Part shown: one piece after another, positions 8,191 to 16,332 of the stretch | Numbering within the stretch: the stretch's first letter is position 1 | How the letters are laid out: each line of letters begins with the position of its first letter | NCBI GenBank assembly: GCA_029247315.1 | Contig: JAQWLM010000035.1 | Span: 45,407 to 109,406 of the forward strand | DNA from: AAA164-E04 sp014239995 | Lineage (GTDB): Bacteria; Verrucomicrobiota; Verrucomicrobiia; Limisphaerales; AAA164-E04 | Direction: 5' to 3' | Length of the DNA: 64,000 nucleotides | Translations under genes and position numbers: made by a program | The notes under the pieces: generated by a model | The model's input: only the letters and a program-made list of their open reading frames with translations | Told to the model about the DNA's origin: nothing | Databases searched by the model: none

Positions 8191-9096
8191 CTATCTGACT
8201 GTGAAATCAAACACTGCACTGACGGGCTGATGATCCGATAAAAGTCCGGTTGTCTCGTTGACAATGCACTTCGCCGTCAGACAGGAGGCGGCAAGGCCGG
8301 GACTGGCAAGGATGTAGTCCAGCCGCCGATCAGGGCCCATGTCTTCATCCGCACGCAATGGGGTTGGAAACGTGCCGATGAAGGCTTTGCGCTTGCGGTG
8401 AATGAGGTCGACAAACCCGGCATCCTCGAGACTTTTCAGGTGTCGGTAATCCAGTTGGCCATTGCGCAGGTTCTTACCTTTCGTCCGTATATCCAGTCGC
8501 TTGAAGAACGGAATCATATCGTCAACCTGATCGTATGCCGCCTTGTCGTGTGGCGAAAAGGTGTTGAAATCTCCCACCAAAACAACCTTTGCGTTCGGTG
8601 GTAATTTGGCTGCCTCCTTCAGCAAAAGCTCTACTTCTCTCATACGGATTTCCCAGTTGCCGGGATGCAGGTGAATGGCGTAAACGTGGATGCCGTGTGT
8701 CTTGCACGACAACAGACCGTGATGAAATCCTTCGGTCATGCGCTTGACCTCTGTGATCGGCTGACTTGAGGTGATCCCGGTAGGGAAACCATCTTCCTTG
8801 AGCAGGACACTATACGAATGGCCCCATTTTTTGGCGTCCTTGGCCAGTTTCTCAGGGGTGTAACCGTTCAATTCCTGCAAAGAAACAATGTCCGGTGCTT
8901 GTTCATTCATGAACTTGAGATAATTGACCTTGCGCTCAGATTTCTGGGTGAATCCATACCAGACGTTATAGCTGAGTAATTTGAGCTTACCACTATCCTC
9001 AGTGGCATGGAGCCCACACGGGAGTAACAATGCGCTCGCACCCGCCACTGCCTTGACAGCAAATTGACGGCGATTGATGGGTTTTTGATTTTTCAT
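8191..9096 (-). CDS. Exported endonuclease/exonuclease/phosphatase-family protein
   Basis: 301 residues with a twin-arginine-like leader (INRRQFAVKAVAGASALLLP, residues ~7-26). EEP-fold motifs are in order: LLSYNVWYG (~40), IVSLQELNG (metal-binding Glu, ~73), IHLHPGNWE (catalytic His region), LVGDFNTFS (~175), and terminal RLDYILAS and LSDHQPV. The family hydrolyses phosphodiester bonds in nucleic acids, lipids or inositol phosphates; the export signal favours a role outside the cytoplasm, such as phosphate scavenging. The exact substrate cannot be read from the sequence. The stop directly abuts a truncated amidohydrolase, so the region downstream has been rearranged. Confidence 0.85.
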   Translation of the reverse strand: MKNQKPINRRQFAVKAVAGASALLLPCGLHATEDSGKLKLLSYNVWYGFTQKSERKVNYLKFMNEQAPDIVSLQELNGYTPEKLAKDAKKWGHSYSVLLKEDGFPTGITSSQPITEVKRMTEGFHHGLLSCKTHGIHVYAIHLHPGNWEIRMREVELLLKEAAKLPPNAKVVLVGDFNTFSPHDKAAYDQVDDMIPFFKRLDIRTKGKNLRNGQLDYRHLKSLEDAGFVDLIHRKRKAFIGTFPTPLRADEDMGPDRRLDYILASPGLAASCLTAKCIVNETTGLLSDHQPVSAVFDFTVR

Positions 9097-9107
9097 AGGT
9101 ACATTTC

Positions 9108-9377
9108 TTATTTGCCTGCTCTAACTCTAATCATTGCAATGACCTGTTTCGAGATTATCAAAATGACAGGCCCAATTATTCCAAGCAGTGCTCCAAAAAA
9201 AGCACTAGCTCCTATGATGAACTCCAGTTTTGAAGCTTCTGTTGGTTCCTCTGGAATCAATCCCGAGTTGAAAATGATCACGCAAATTGGAGTCATCACA
9301 AACCAACCAATTGTTAAGATTTTCCAATTGCTGAAACCTTTTTTTGATTTTTCGGATTTATTCACGTGAGGGGCCAT
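9108..9377 (-). CDS. Small two-helix membrane protein of unknown function
   Basis: 89 residues: a Lys/Ser-rich N-terminus (KSEKSKKGFSNWK), a first hydrophobic helix (~19-36, ILTIGWFVMTPICVIIF), a short loop with Pro/Glu, and a second helix (~52-77, FFGALLGIIGPVILIISK). It lies 11 bp upstream of the EEP gene and could be co-transcribed with it. No family is recognised. Base composition is AT-rich, like the adjoining ankyrin genes. Confidence 0.6.
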   Translation of the reverse strand: MAPHVNKSEKSKKGFSNWKILTIGWFVMTPICVIIFNSGLIPEEPTEASKLEFIIGASAFFGALLGIIGPVILIISKQVIAMIRVRAGK

Positions 9378-9381
9378 TTAT

Positions 9382-9621
9382 TTATTCTATTGCCGCAATG
9401 TGCCCCCTCAAACTTATCCACAGCCCTGAAGGTTTAACCGCTTGAATGTTTCCTGAATAGGCAGGTTCGTGAATTGAGATGTCTGGTGCTTTTCCTGTCG
9501 GCGTTTCTGGTTGTGTCGCTTCGACAACTGGTTTCGATTCTGGTGAAGGAACCGACTACTGCGACTCCCCACATCCCACCAGCACCACCGCTGCGATTGT
9601 TGTGATTAGTATGTGTTTCAT
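9382..9621 (-). pseudogene. Broken ankyrin-type lipoprotein gene (start region with TAG stop)
   Basis: From the ATG at 9621 the frame reads MKHILITTIAAVVLVGCGESQ and then a TAG (9556-9558). The first 18 residues are almost identical to the leader of the next gene (MKHLLITTIAAVLLVGCG), including the LVGC lipobox. After the stop the same frame goes on with a Pro-rich linker and IHEPAYSGNIQAVK, the start of an ankyrin unit as in the neighbour (IHEASWTGNIEAVK), then loses similarity and ends at 9382. The ATG overlaps the stop of the preceding gene (ATGA at 9618-9621). This is a third, decayed member of the tandem array. Confidence 0.75.
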
Positions 9622-10088
9622 TTCCCTTCAGCTTTCAATTCTTCACCCGTCTTGCCGCCGTGTTTGCGGAGGGTGGCGACGGCCGGTCCGTGACCCCAAT
9701 TATTGGCAGTATCTAATGGTGTCTTACCACCTTCACTCTTCGCATTGACATCTGCACCCTTGGTGATTAGCAGTTCGACAGTTATTGTAGGATCGTGTCC
9801 TTGTGTGAAAGAATAAGCCGCATGATGCAAAGGAGTCCATCCAATCTCATCCTTCGCATTCACATCTGCACCCTTGGCGATTAGTAGCTTGGCAATTTCA
9901 TTGCGGCTGAACACAGCTGCAATATGTAAAGGAGTCTTTCCTCTATCGCCAGGCGCGTTCACATCCGTTCCAGCAGCGATGTGCTGCTTGACTGCTTCGA
10001 TGTTTCCAGTCCAAGAAGCTTCGTGAATATTCGGCCCACACCCCACCAGCAGCACGGCTGCGATTGTTGTGATTAGGAGGTGTTTCAT
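9618..10088 (-). CDS. Ankyrin-repeat lipoprotein
   Basis: 156 residues: signal peptide with lipobox LVGC (Cys ~17), then about four ankyrin units (NIHEASWTGNIEAVKQHI; RGKTPLHIAAVFSRNEIAKLLIAKGADVN; GWTPLHHAAY...VELLITKGADVN; GGKTPLDTANNWGH), closing with a KHGGKTGEELKAEGK tail. Ankyrin units mediate protein contacts; the partner in the periplasm or outer membrane is unknown. The start overlaps the upstream paralogue by ATGA (10085-10088) and the stop overlaps the broken paralogue downstream (9618-9621), so translation is probably coupled. The gene arose by tandem duplication, judging by the shared tail motif KHGGKT with the neighbour. Confidence 0.88.
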   Translation of the reverse strand: MKHLLITTIAAVLLVGCGPNIHEASWTGNIEAVKQHIAAGTDVNAPGDRGKTPLHIAAVFSRNEIAKLLIAKGADVNAKDEIGWTPLHHAAYSFTQGHDPTITVELLITKGADVNAKSEGGKTPLDTANNWGHGPAVATLRKHGGKTGEELKAEGK

Positions 10089-10521
10089 TTCCCTTCAACT
10101 TTCAATTGTTCAATCGTCTTGCCACCGTGTTTGCGGGGGAGGTCGGCGATTTCTTTCTGGACTTCGGGCGAGCAAAGATAGTTCTCACGTTCTGCGCTAT
10201 CAACGGGTGTGTGGTCACCTTTAGATTTCGCATTCACAGCCGCACCTTTGGCGATGAGGAGTTTGACGGTTTCTTTATGACCTCCCATGGCCGCACTATG
10301 CAAAGGAGTGCTTCCTGAATCAGCCTTCGCATTGACATCTTTACCTTTATTGATCAGCTCTGCTGCGAATGCAGTGTCGCCCCTTTCAATCGCAGGTAGA
10401 AGCTGACTATTATTCCTTTTAATTTCATCTTTAGCGGCACCACATCCGAAAATCGACACACCCATAAAAGCAGAAAGCAAAGCAGCAAAAAAATTGGGAT
10501 CTCATTTTTAAATTGTTTCAT
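10085..10521 (-). CDS. Ankyrin-repeat lipoprotein with a one-base frame slip in the leader
   Basis: The ankyrin part (STPLHSAAMGGHKETVKLLIAKG and flanking units, ending KHGGKTIEQLKVEGK) is intact in a frame whose only near starts are a TTG at 10480 and an internal ATG, which give a very poor leader. In the neighbouring frame an ATG at 10521 gives MKQFKNEIPIF, a classic signal-peptide start. The two frames meet at a run of seven T (10487-10493, coding strand). One extra T would join them into a complete lipoprotein leader, KNEIPIFFAALLSAF then SIFGCG. So this is a real frameshift, a slippery site, or a homopolymer read error. It is the first gene of the ATGA-linked ankyrin operon. Confidence 0.7.
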
Positions 10522-10634
10522 GTCATTGGCATAAATCAAGCGGCGACAATCTCAGGTATTTTTGATTACCCTGAATTAATGTTTTTATCGTCTGTTTTGA
10601 AATTTTTCCATATTCGGTATGCCGGTTAAAACGA

Positions 10635-10667
10635 CAAAAAATGGTGGCACCCATAGGCACCACCATT
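10635..10667 (-). terminator. Rho-independent terminator for the YceI lipoprotein gene
   Basis: Stem AATGGTGG/CCACCATT (10640-10647 with 10660-10667) and a 12-base loop, followed on the minus strand by a run of T (10635-10639 in complement). It lies about 45 bp after the YceI stop at 10713. Confidence 0.7.
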
Positions 10668-10712
10668 AGATTCCAACGTTTCCGTTGAAGCTTTTAACGC
10701 GATTTTTAATGT

Positions 10713-11342
10713 TCAACTAGGAACAGCAACGATATTCAACTTGATCACCACTTCATCCCTGATGAGGTTATCTGCGCGCCCTGGATACTTGATGTCGAAA
10801 TCAAACCGCTTGATGTAAAACTCGGCACGCACCTTGACCTCCGTTTCGGACACATCAATCTCTGCGGGAAAGGTAATACTCTTGGTAACCCCATGCAGGT
10901 TCAGATTACCAGTCACCATGTATGCCTCTTCTGTCTTCTGTATGGCGGTGCTGGTAAAGGAAGCTTCAGGAAAAGCCGGCACATCAAAAAAATCCGCATT
11001 CTTGAGATGACCGGTGAGCTTCTCACTATCAGACCATGTCGAGTCCATATCGATATCCACCGAGGTTCCATGACCGACTGGCACGCCGTCCTCGACGTAA
11101 ATCACGGCACTGAAGGTTTCAAACCCTCCCTCGTGGCTCCCGGTAACCTTGGAACCGACAAAACCCAGCTTGGATGTGGCGCTTGAAATAAATTTATTGC
11201 CACCCAAATCTGAATCCGGGATTGTTTTCGCTGAGGTGACCTCGGCTTCATTAACGCTATCTGCAGGATTTGAACAGGCTGTCAGGGTCAAAAGGACTGC
11301 TAGACTTCCGATATGCACAAAGGGCATCCATTGTTGTTTCAT
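10713..11342 (-). CDS. YceI-family lipoprotein
   Basis: 209 residues from the ATG at 11342 (MKQQWMPFVHIGS); an earlier ATG at 11366 would only lengthen the leader. Signal peptide with lipobox LTAC, then a YceI-type lipocalin-like barrel: SKLGFVGSKVTGSHEGGFETFSA, VDIDMDSTWSDSEKLTGHLKNADFFDV, FPEASFTSTAI, VTGNLNLHGVTKSITFP. The KLTGHLKxxDFFDV and LHGVTKxI motifs are diagnostic. Family members bind polyisoprenoids such as isoprenoid quinones, or amphiphilic molecules, in the periplasm. The gene ends before a clear terminator (10635-10667) and is transcribed in the same direction as the SGNH esterase gene 38 bp upstream, so the two may form an operon. Confidence 0.9.
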   Translation of the reverse strand: MKQQWMPFVHIGSLAVLLTLTACSNPADSVNEAEVTSAKTIPDSDLGGNKFISSATSKLGFVGSKVTGSHEGGFETFSAVIYVEDGVPVGHGTSVDIDMDSTWSDSEKLTGHLKNADFFDVPAFPEASFTSTAIQKTEEAYMVTGNLNLHGVTKSITFPAEIDVSETEVKVRAEFYIKRFDFDIKYPGRADNLIRDEVVIKLNIVAVPS

Positions 11343-11380
11343 ATGCAATAAGGTTGTTGCTGACATCTTGTCTTTTCAAG

Positions 11381-12421
11381 CTACTTGAGCATTTCGAGGA
11401 TGCGCTGCCGAAGCACCTGCGCTTGTTCTCTGGCCTTTGAAACACCCTCATCCAGTGAAGGTGCTTTTTTGCGACTCCGAGGAAGCGTATGGTCGCGGTA
11501 AAGCCTGCTCAAATGATTGAATCTCGTCCGCAGATCTTTCCAGAGCACCTCATGCCCTTGGGCGGGTTTCTTTCCAACCGCCTCGGTCTTGAGTACCACA
11601 CCCGTCAGCTGATGAAGGGTGTCGTAGGCCTGTTGGCGGTTCTCTCCCATGGCCTCCAGGATGGCCAGTGCGAAAGCCAGATGCCCGTCCAGTGGAGGAT
11701 GCACCCCGTCCCCATAACGGTAACCAGGCTCCTGAACACGTGCAGTGGTGATGTAATCCTGGAGCGGTGTGTGGATATCGACAAACTGTTCAACACGATC
11801 CCCGAAACTTCCCAGAGCCAATCCACCAAGGGCCACGAGAGTGGTGTCATAATGAACATAGGTCTGGCTGTAGCCATAAACGTCGCCACCAGGTGGCAAC
11901 AAGTTCTTAGCCGGTTTACTGGCGGAGTCGAAGGGAGGAGGCGAGAGGAGCACAATGCGCGCACCCGTTATCTCAATCTTTTCAATAAGACGGGCCATCT
12001 GGGTTTGGTAGGCCCGCTGGATGTCCCGTCGGGATGGGTAGTAGTTACCATCATTCATGCCATAACATATGAAAACCCAGTCCGGTTGTGCGATCCGCAA
12101 CGCGGGTGCCACACGGTCATGCACCCAGGGCCTGCGTGAATGACCAGGCTCTGTGGTGTTGGAAACGGTCTCGGCACTGACTCCCATGTTCATCACTGTA
12201 AGGTCGAGATGTGGATAAGCAGCCCAGAGGAAGGTTTCAATGAAGGCCACATAACGCCCGTCCTGCGTGATACTGTCACCCAGGAATAAAATCTGCTCAC
12301 CGTCGGCAAAACGCAGCCCTTGTTGGGGCGCTGCTGCCCGCAGCGAGTGCGTGGCAAGCATGACCTGCACAAAAAGGACCGCAGCATACAGAAGGTGCGA
12401 GTGATGGAATCGAATATGCAT
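11381..12421 (-). CDS. Exported SGNH/GDSL esterase
   Basis: 346 residues from the ATG at 12421 (MHIRFHHSHLLYAAVLF), chosen because it begins a proper signal peptide ending near LRAAAPQQ. SGNH blocks: ILFLGDSITQDGRY (nucleophile Ser), MGVSAETV, CYGMNDGNYYP (Asn block III) and YGDGVHPPLDGH (Asp/His block V). This is the arrangement of carbohydrate or acetyl esterases common in polysaccharide-degrading bacteria. The domain is followed by an alpha-helical, Arg/Lys-rich C-terminus. It is divergent from the PhoD-like phosphatase, with an inverted repeat between them (12466-12494). Substrate is inferred only in broad terms (acetylated glycan). Confidence 0.85.
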   Translation of the reverse strand: MHIRFHHSHLLYAAVLFVQVMLATHSLRAAAPQQGLRFADGEQILFLGDSITQDGRYVAFIETFLWAAYPHLDLTVMNMGVSAETVSNTTEPGHSRRPWVHDRVAPALRIAQPDWVFICYGMNDGNYYPSRRDIQRAYQTQMARLIEKIEITGARIVLLSPPPFDSASKPAKNLLPPGGDVYGYSQTYVHYDTTLVALGGLALGSFGDRVEQFVDIHTPLQDYITTARVQEPGYRYGDGVHPPLDGHLAFALAILEAMGENRQQAYDTLHQLTGVVLKTEAVGKKPAQGHEVLWKDLRTRFNHLSRLYRDHTLPRSRKKAPSLDEGVSKAREQAQVLRQRILEMLK

Positions 12422-12465
12422 GGGATGCTTATGGCAAATCAACAACCACTGGACAAGTTCATATT

Positions 12466-12494
12466 GTGGGTCCATTCATGGTAAATGGACCCAC
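12466..12494. promoter_or_regulatory. Perfect 11-bp inverted repeat between divergent genes
   Basis: GTGGGTCCATT (12466-12476) and AATGGACCCAC (12484-12494) with a 7-base spacer. It lies 45 bp before the SGNH esterase start and about 170 bp before the PhoD-like gene. It has no U-run, so an operator or leader hairpin is more likely than a terminator. Confidence 0.45.
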
Positions 12495-12667
12495 GTGATC
12501 GTTCCGAGTGGAACGTAAAAGGTGATCGTAAAAGGCAATTCCAACAGAAATCCAGGGACAATGAGAGTCAAGACATCCCGTATTCCTCCTGGCCATGCAT
12601 TGCTGGGGAAGAAAAAAAACTGGTTATTCAATCGGGGTTGGGCATAAAAGGTGACACCCAAACCATC

Positions 12668-14617
12668 ATGAAGATCAATCGACGCAATGCGATCAAGGTG
12701 ACCGCCGCCGGGATGAGCAGCCTTGTTATTGACCCGGCGTTCCTCCGTGCAGAGGCCGCCTCCAAACCCTTTGGAAAATCCTTTTCCAATCTTGAGACAC
12801 TGAGCACCGGTGAGTGGTGGAAAGAACCGGGCAACCGCGAGACACCTCTTAAAAACGGTAGACGTGCGGCGGCCCCCAACCTCAACATCCCACGAGACCA
12901 GGTGGTGGTTTTCGCACTTTACACCCACCAGTCCGGAACACTGAAGCTCACGGCCCAGCTATTCCCCCTGAAGACGGGTGAAGCCCGCGAGGTCCGTTTG
13001 GAATTTCAATTCCCCGGCCAGGAGTGGACCGAGGCGGCAAGGGCAGAGGTCCTCTACCCCGGGTGGGATGCCCATTTTCGAGTTGAAAACTGGGATAATA
13101 CCCGCGATGTCAAATACCGCGTGTGCCATGGGGAAAAAGCAACCTTTGAGGGACTCATAAGGCGTGACCCTCATGAAAAGGACACTATTGTAGTCGCCAA
13201 TCTGTCCTGTAACTCCAGCCGCACCAACGGGCCACGTCAGGAAATCGTTGATAACCTTCGCCAGCTGGATCCTGACTTGCTTTTTTTCGGTGGGGACCAG
13301 ACCTACCGCCATACAGAGCACACCGCCGGTTGGATTGAATTTGGTCTGCAATACCGTGACGTGATCCGCGATCGACCCACGATCTCCATCCCCGACGACC
13401 ACGATGTCGGGCACGGTAACGTATGGGGTGAAAGCGGGAAACGTTCGACCATCAAGGGGGATGCCGATGGTGGTTACCGTTACCCGGTGGCCTATGTCAA
13501 CCAGGTCCAGCGCCAGCAGACCTGGAACTTGCCCGATCCCGTGGACCCCGATCCGGTCGATCGGGAAATCGGGGTCTACTTCACACGTCTGAACGTCGGG
13601 GGAGTGGATTTTGCCATCCTGGAGGATCGTAAATTCAAAACTGGACCGGCAGGAAAAATCCCGAAGATGGGTCCTCGACCAGACCACATCAACGACCCCA
13701 AGTATGATCCCTCCAAAATCGATCTGCCAGGCCTGGAGTTGCTTGGCCCAAGGCAGGAGCGTTTTCTGGAGGAGTGGACAACGGATTGGACGGGAGCTGA
13801 AATGAAGGGAGTGCTCTCACAGACGGCCTTCTGTGGAGCGGTGCACATGCACGGTAACCCAAAAAATCGTCTCCTGGCGGATCTTGACTGCAACGGCTGG
13901 CCCCAGACACCCAGTCGTCGAGCCTTGTCACTGATACGCCGAGCCTGGGCAGTGCACCTTTGCGGTGATCAGCACCTCGCAGTCGTCGTCAAGCATGGCA
14001 TCACTGAGCATGGCGATGGCCCCTATGGTTTTACCGGGCCAGCCCTGGTCAACACGATTTACGGCCGCTGGTGGCATCCCGCAGACGAAAAACCCGGCCC
14101 CAACCCGGTGAAGGACAGTCCGCTGCCATGGACGGGGGATTTCAAGGACGGACTTGGTAACAAGATCTCGATGCTCGCCTACGCGAATCCAGAGGATCAG
14201 GGGTCAGAGCAAAAGCGGGCAGACGGTTTTGGTATCGCTCGGTTCCATAAAAAAACACGCAAAGTCACCTTCGAATGCTGGCCTCGGTTCAGCGATGTAC
14301 GTGATGGCAACAAGGTTCAATTTCCAGGTTGGCCCATCACGGTGGCGCAGGCGGCCAATGACGGGCGTAAGGTGACAGGTTACCTGCCTGAATACGTCTT
14401 CGCTGACGGAAAAAATCACGTCATCCAGGTCGAGGAGGAGGCAAGTGGCGAGGTCCTCTACACACTGCGATCCCATCAGGGACGTATCCAGCCCAAAGTC
14501 TACAGTCTTGGGAAACATACAGTCCGGTTCGGATACGACCTGCCTGATAGAAAGACCTTGCGGGGGGTGGAGCCTCAGGCGAAGCAGGCAGCAGGCCGGG
14601 TCAGTATCCAGGTATGA
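12668..14617 (+). CDS. PhoD-like metallophosphatase, exported
   Basis: 649 residues from the ATG at 12668 (MKINRRNAIKVTAAGMSSL), a twin-arginine-type leader; upstream in-frame starts lack one. An N-terminal beta-sandwich (~60-170) is followed by a metallophosphatase core: IVVANLSCNSSR, LLFFGGDQTYRHTEH (~215), SIPDDHDVGHGNVWGE (~245, metal ligands), and VHLCGDQHLAVVVKHG (~435). This is the PhoD/alkaline phosphatase D fold, a Ca/Fe phosphodiesterase type that releases phosphate from organophosphates. The protein is longer than Bacillus PhoD and closer to the large exported forms of marine bacteria. It ends 14 bp from the convergent sulfatase gene. Confidence 0.85.
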   Translation: MKINRRNAIKVTAAGMSSLVIDPAFLRAEAASKPFGKSFSNLETLSTGEWWKEPGNRETPLKNGRRAAAPNLNIPRDQVVVFALYTHQSGTLKLTAQLFPLKTGEAREVRLEFQFPGQEWTEAARAEVLYPGWDAHFRVENWDNTRDVKYRVCHGEKATFEGLIRRDPHEKDTIVVANLSCNSSRTNGPRQEIVDNLRQLDPDLLFFGGDQTYRHTEHTAGWIEFGLQYRDVIRDRPTISIPDDHDVGHGNVWGESGKRSTIKGDADGGYRYPVAYVNQVQRQQTWNLPDPVDPDPVDREIGVYFTRLNVGGVDFAILEDRKFKTGPAGKIPKMGPRPDHINDPKYDPSKIDLPGLELLGPRQERFLEEWTTDWTGAEMKGVLSQTAFCGAVHMHGNPKNRLLADLDCNGWPQTPSRRALSLIRRAWAVHLCGDQHLAVVVKHGITEHGDGPYGFTGPALVNTIYGRWWHPADEKPGPNPVKDSPLPWTGDFKDGLGNKISMLAYANPEDQGSEQKRADGFGIARFHKKTRKVTFECWPRFSDVRDGNKVQFPGWPITVAQAANDGRKVTGYLPEYVFADGKNHVIQVEEEASGEVLYTLRSHQGRIQPKVYSLGKHTVRFGYDLPDRKTLRGVEPQAKQAAGRVSIQV

Positions 14618-14631
14618 GGTGCAGCTGGACT

Positions 14632-16293
14632 TCAGAGTTTTCCAGGCGCGACACCCTTGAGTTCACCCTCACGGCGCAACCGGAAGGCACGTGAAATTTC
14701 AATGGCCTTCTGGCGGTCGGCATCATCGTAATCCCAGAAGGCCTGCACCACCTCCTCGCATTTAGGATAGTGGGAACCGTCGTCCCCGACCTGCAGGCGC
14801 AAGTCGGCAAACTGCCTTTTGAGCTGATCCCTGAGTGAACGATACGACGGATGGTCATAGACGTTGAAACGTTCATTCGGATCCTTGACCAGGTCATACA
14901 ATTCCCAGCCCGGTGGCGTCTGATTACCCCCGGAATAATCGCATCCATAAAAATAGATCAGCTTGTGGGTCTTCGTACGAATGGCCATCTCCCCGGGATT
15001 GTCGTGGTGCGCCATGTGCATCCAGTATCGGTAGTAGGCAGCCTGTTTCCAACCCTGGGGTTCCCTGCCTGTCTCGCAGATTCCACGAAAGGATCTTCCC
15101 TGCATGGAATCCGGGGTGTGGACCCCGGCAAAATCGAGCATCATGGCCGGAAAATCTACATTCTCGACGATGGCATCACTCCGGCTACCAGCTGAAATGG
15201 CCTTGGGGTAGTGTACAATCAGGGGCATGCGCATGGACGTATCGTAGGCCCAGCGCTTATCCTGATAATCCTTTTCACCCAACCAGAAACCCTGATCGCC
15301 CGTGTAGATAATCACAGTATTATCATACAATCCCTCGCGCTTGAGATAATCCAAAAGGCGCCCGAGATTGTCATCAACCCCCTTCACGCAACGCAGGTAT
15401 TTCCTCAGGTAAGCCTGATAGGCAAGATGCCTGGTTTCTTTGTCGGACATGGATACCACATCGTAATCCACCGGAAACTCCTCGGGGAACCGCTGCAGGA
15501 GATCCACGGCATAAGAACGCCTTGGGTTCCGTTTGCCAATGGATGTACCAATATGCGGTCTCAGCTCGTCCTGATGACCTCGGGTGGCGATGGACCCAAA
15601 TGTGGAAGGCACCTCATACAAGGTATCTGGCTCAGGAATCTCAACATCAGCCAGGTAATCCTGGTAACGTGGAGCATTTTCAAAAAAGTCGTGGGGTGCC
15701 TTGAAATGATGACAAACAAAGAAAGGCTTCTCTGGGTCACGGTGCATGCGGAACCATTCCAGAGAAGCATCCGTGATGGCATCTGAGGAATGCTGCCCAG
15801 GGTGGGTAATGGTGTTACGGGGCCAGGGCTTCGCCCCCTGTACCCGAAACTCCGGGGCAAAGTACTTTCCCTGGCCGGGAAGCACCTTGTAATAGTCAAA
15901 GTTGGGCTCGAGTTTCAGGTGCCACTTCCCGATCATGGCTGTCTGGTATCCCGCCTGGCGCATCATGATCGGCAGGGTCTGGCGCTGCGGCTCGATCCTG
16001 CCCTTAAGGTCAAAGACTCCGTGCACGTGCGGATACTGGCCCGTAAGAATACTGGCCCGGCTTGGCGTACAGATGGCGTTGACGCAAAAGGCATTTTCAA
16101 ACACCATCCCCCCCGCTGCCAAACGGTCGATGTTTGGCGTTGGATCCAGAGGCTTCAGGATGGTCGCGTAGGCCCCTACCGCCTGGGCGGTATGGTCGTC
16201 GGACATGATGAAGAGGATATTGGGAGGGCGAGCCTCGGCGTGGAGGCACGAAATGATGGCAAGCGCAAGCGCGCAGGGCAGCTTCAGGTTCAT
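14632..16293 (-). CDS. Type I (formylglycine) sulfatase, exported
   Basis: 553 residues from the ATG at 16293 (MNLKLPCALALAIISCLHAEARP signal region). Motifs: IMSDDH (metal Asp 32-33), CTPSRASILTGQYPHVHG (Cys ~75 is the residue turned into formylglycine), PFFVCHHFKAPHDFFENAP, VIIYTGDQGFWLGEKDYQDKRW, and a C-terminal KLIYFYGCDYSG...WELYDLVKDPNERFN section. Overall order matches S1-family sulfatases acting on glycosaminoglycan-like or algal sulfated sugars. The neighbouring tagaturonate epimerase-like gene, SGNH esterase and PhoD protein fit a polysaccharide-use region. A formylglycine-generating enzyme is not in the window. Exact sulfate position on the sugar is unknown. Confidence 0.93.
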   Translation of the reverse strand: MNLKLPCALALAIISCLHAEARPPNILFIMSDDHTAQAVGAYATILKPLDPTPNIDRLAAGGMVFENAFCVNAICTPSRASILTGQYPHVHGVFDLKGRIEPQRQTLPIMMRQAGYQTAMIGKWHLKLEPNFDYYKVLPGQGKYFAPEFRVQGAKPWPRNTITHPGQHSSDAITDASLEWFRMHRDPEKPFFVCHHFKAPHDFFENAPRYQDYLADVEIPEPDTLYEVPSTFGSIATRGHQDELRPHIGTSIGKRNPRRSYAVDLLQRFPEEFPVDYDVVSMSDKETRHLAYQAYLRKYLRCVKGVDDNLGRLLDYLKREGLYDNTVIIYTGDQGFWLGEKDYQDKRWAYDTSMRMPLIVHYPKAISAGSRSDAIVENVDFPAMMLDFAGVHTPDSMQGRSFRGICETGREPQGWKQAAYYRYWMHMAHHDNPGEMAIRTKTHKLIYFYGCDYSGGNQTPPGWELYDLVKDPNERFNVYDHPSYRSLRDQLKRQFADLRLQVGDDGSHYPKCEEVVQAFWDYDDADRQKAIEISRAFRLRREGELKGVAPGKL

Positions 16294-16332
16294 AATGACA
16301 CCCATGGGCTCTGGATGGTTTCAGACCCTGCT

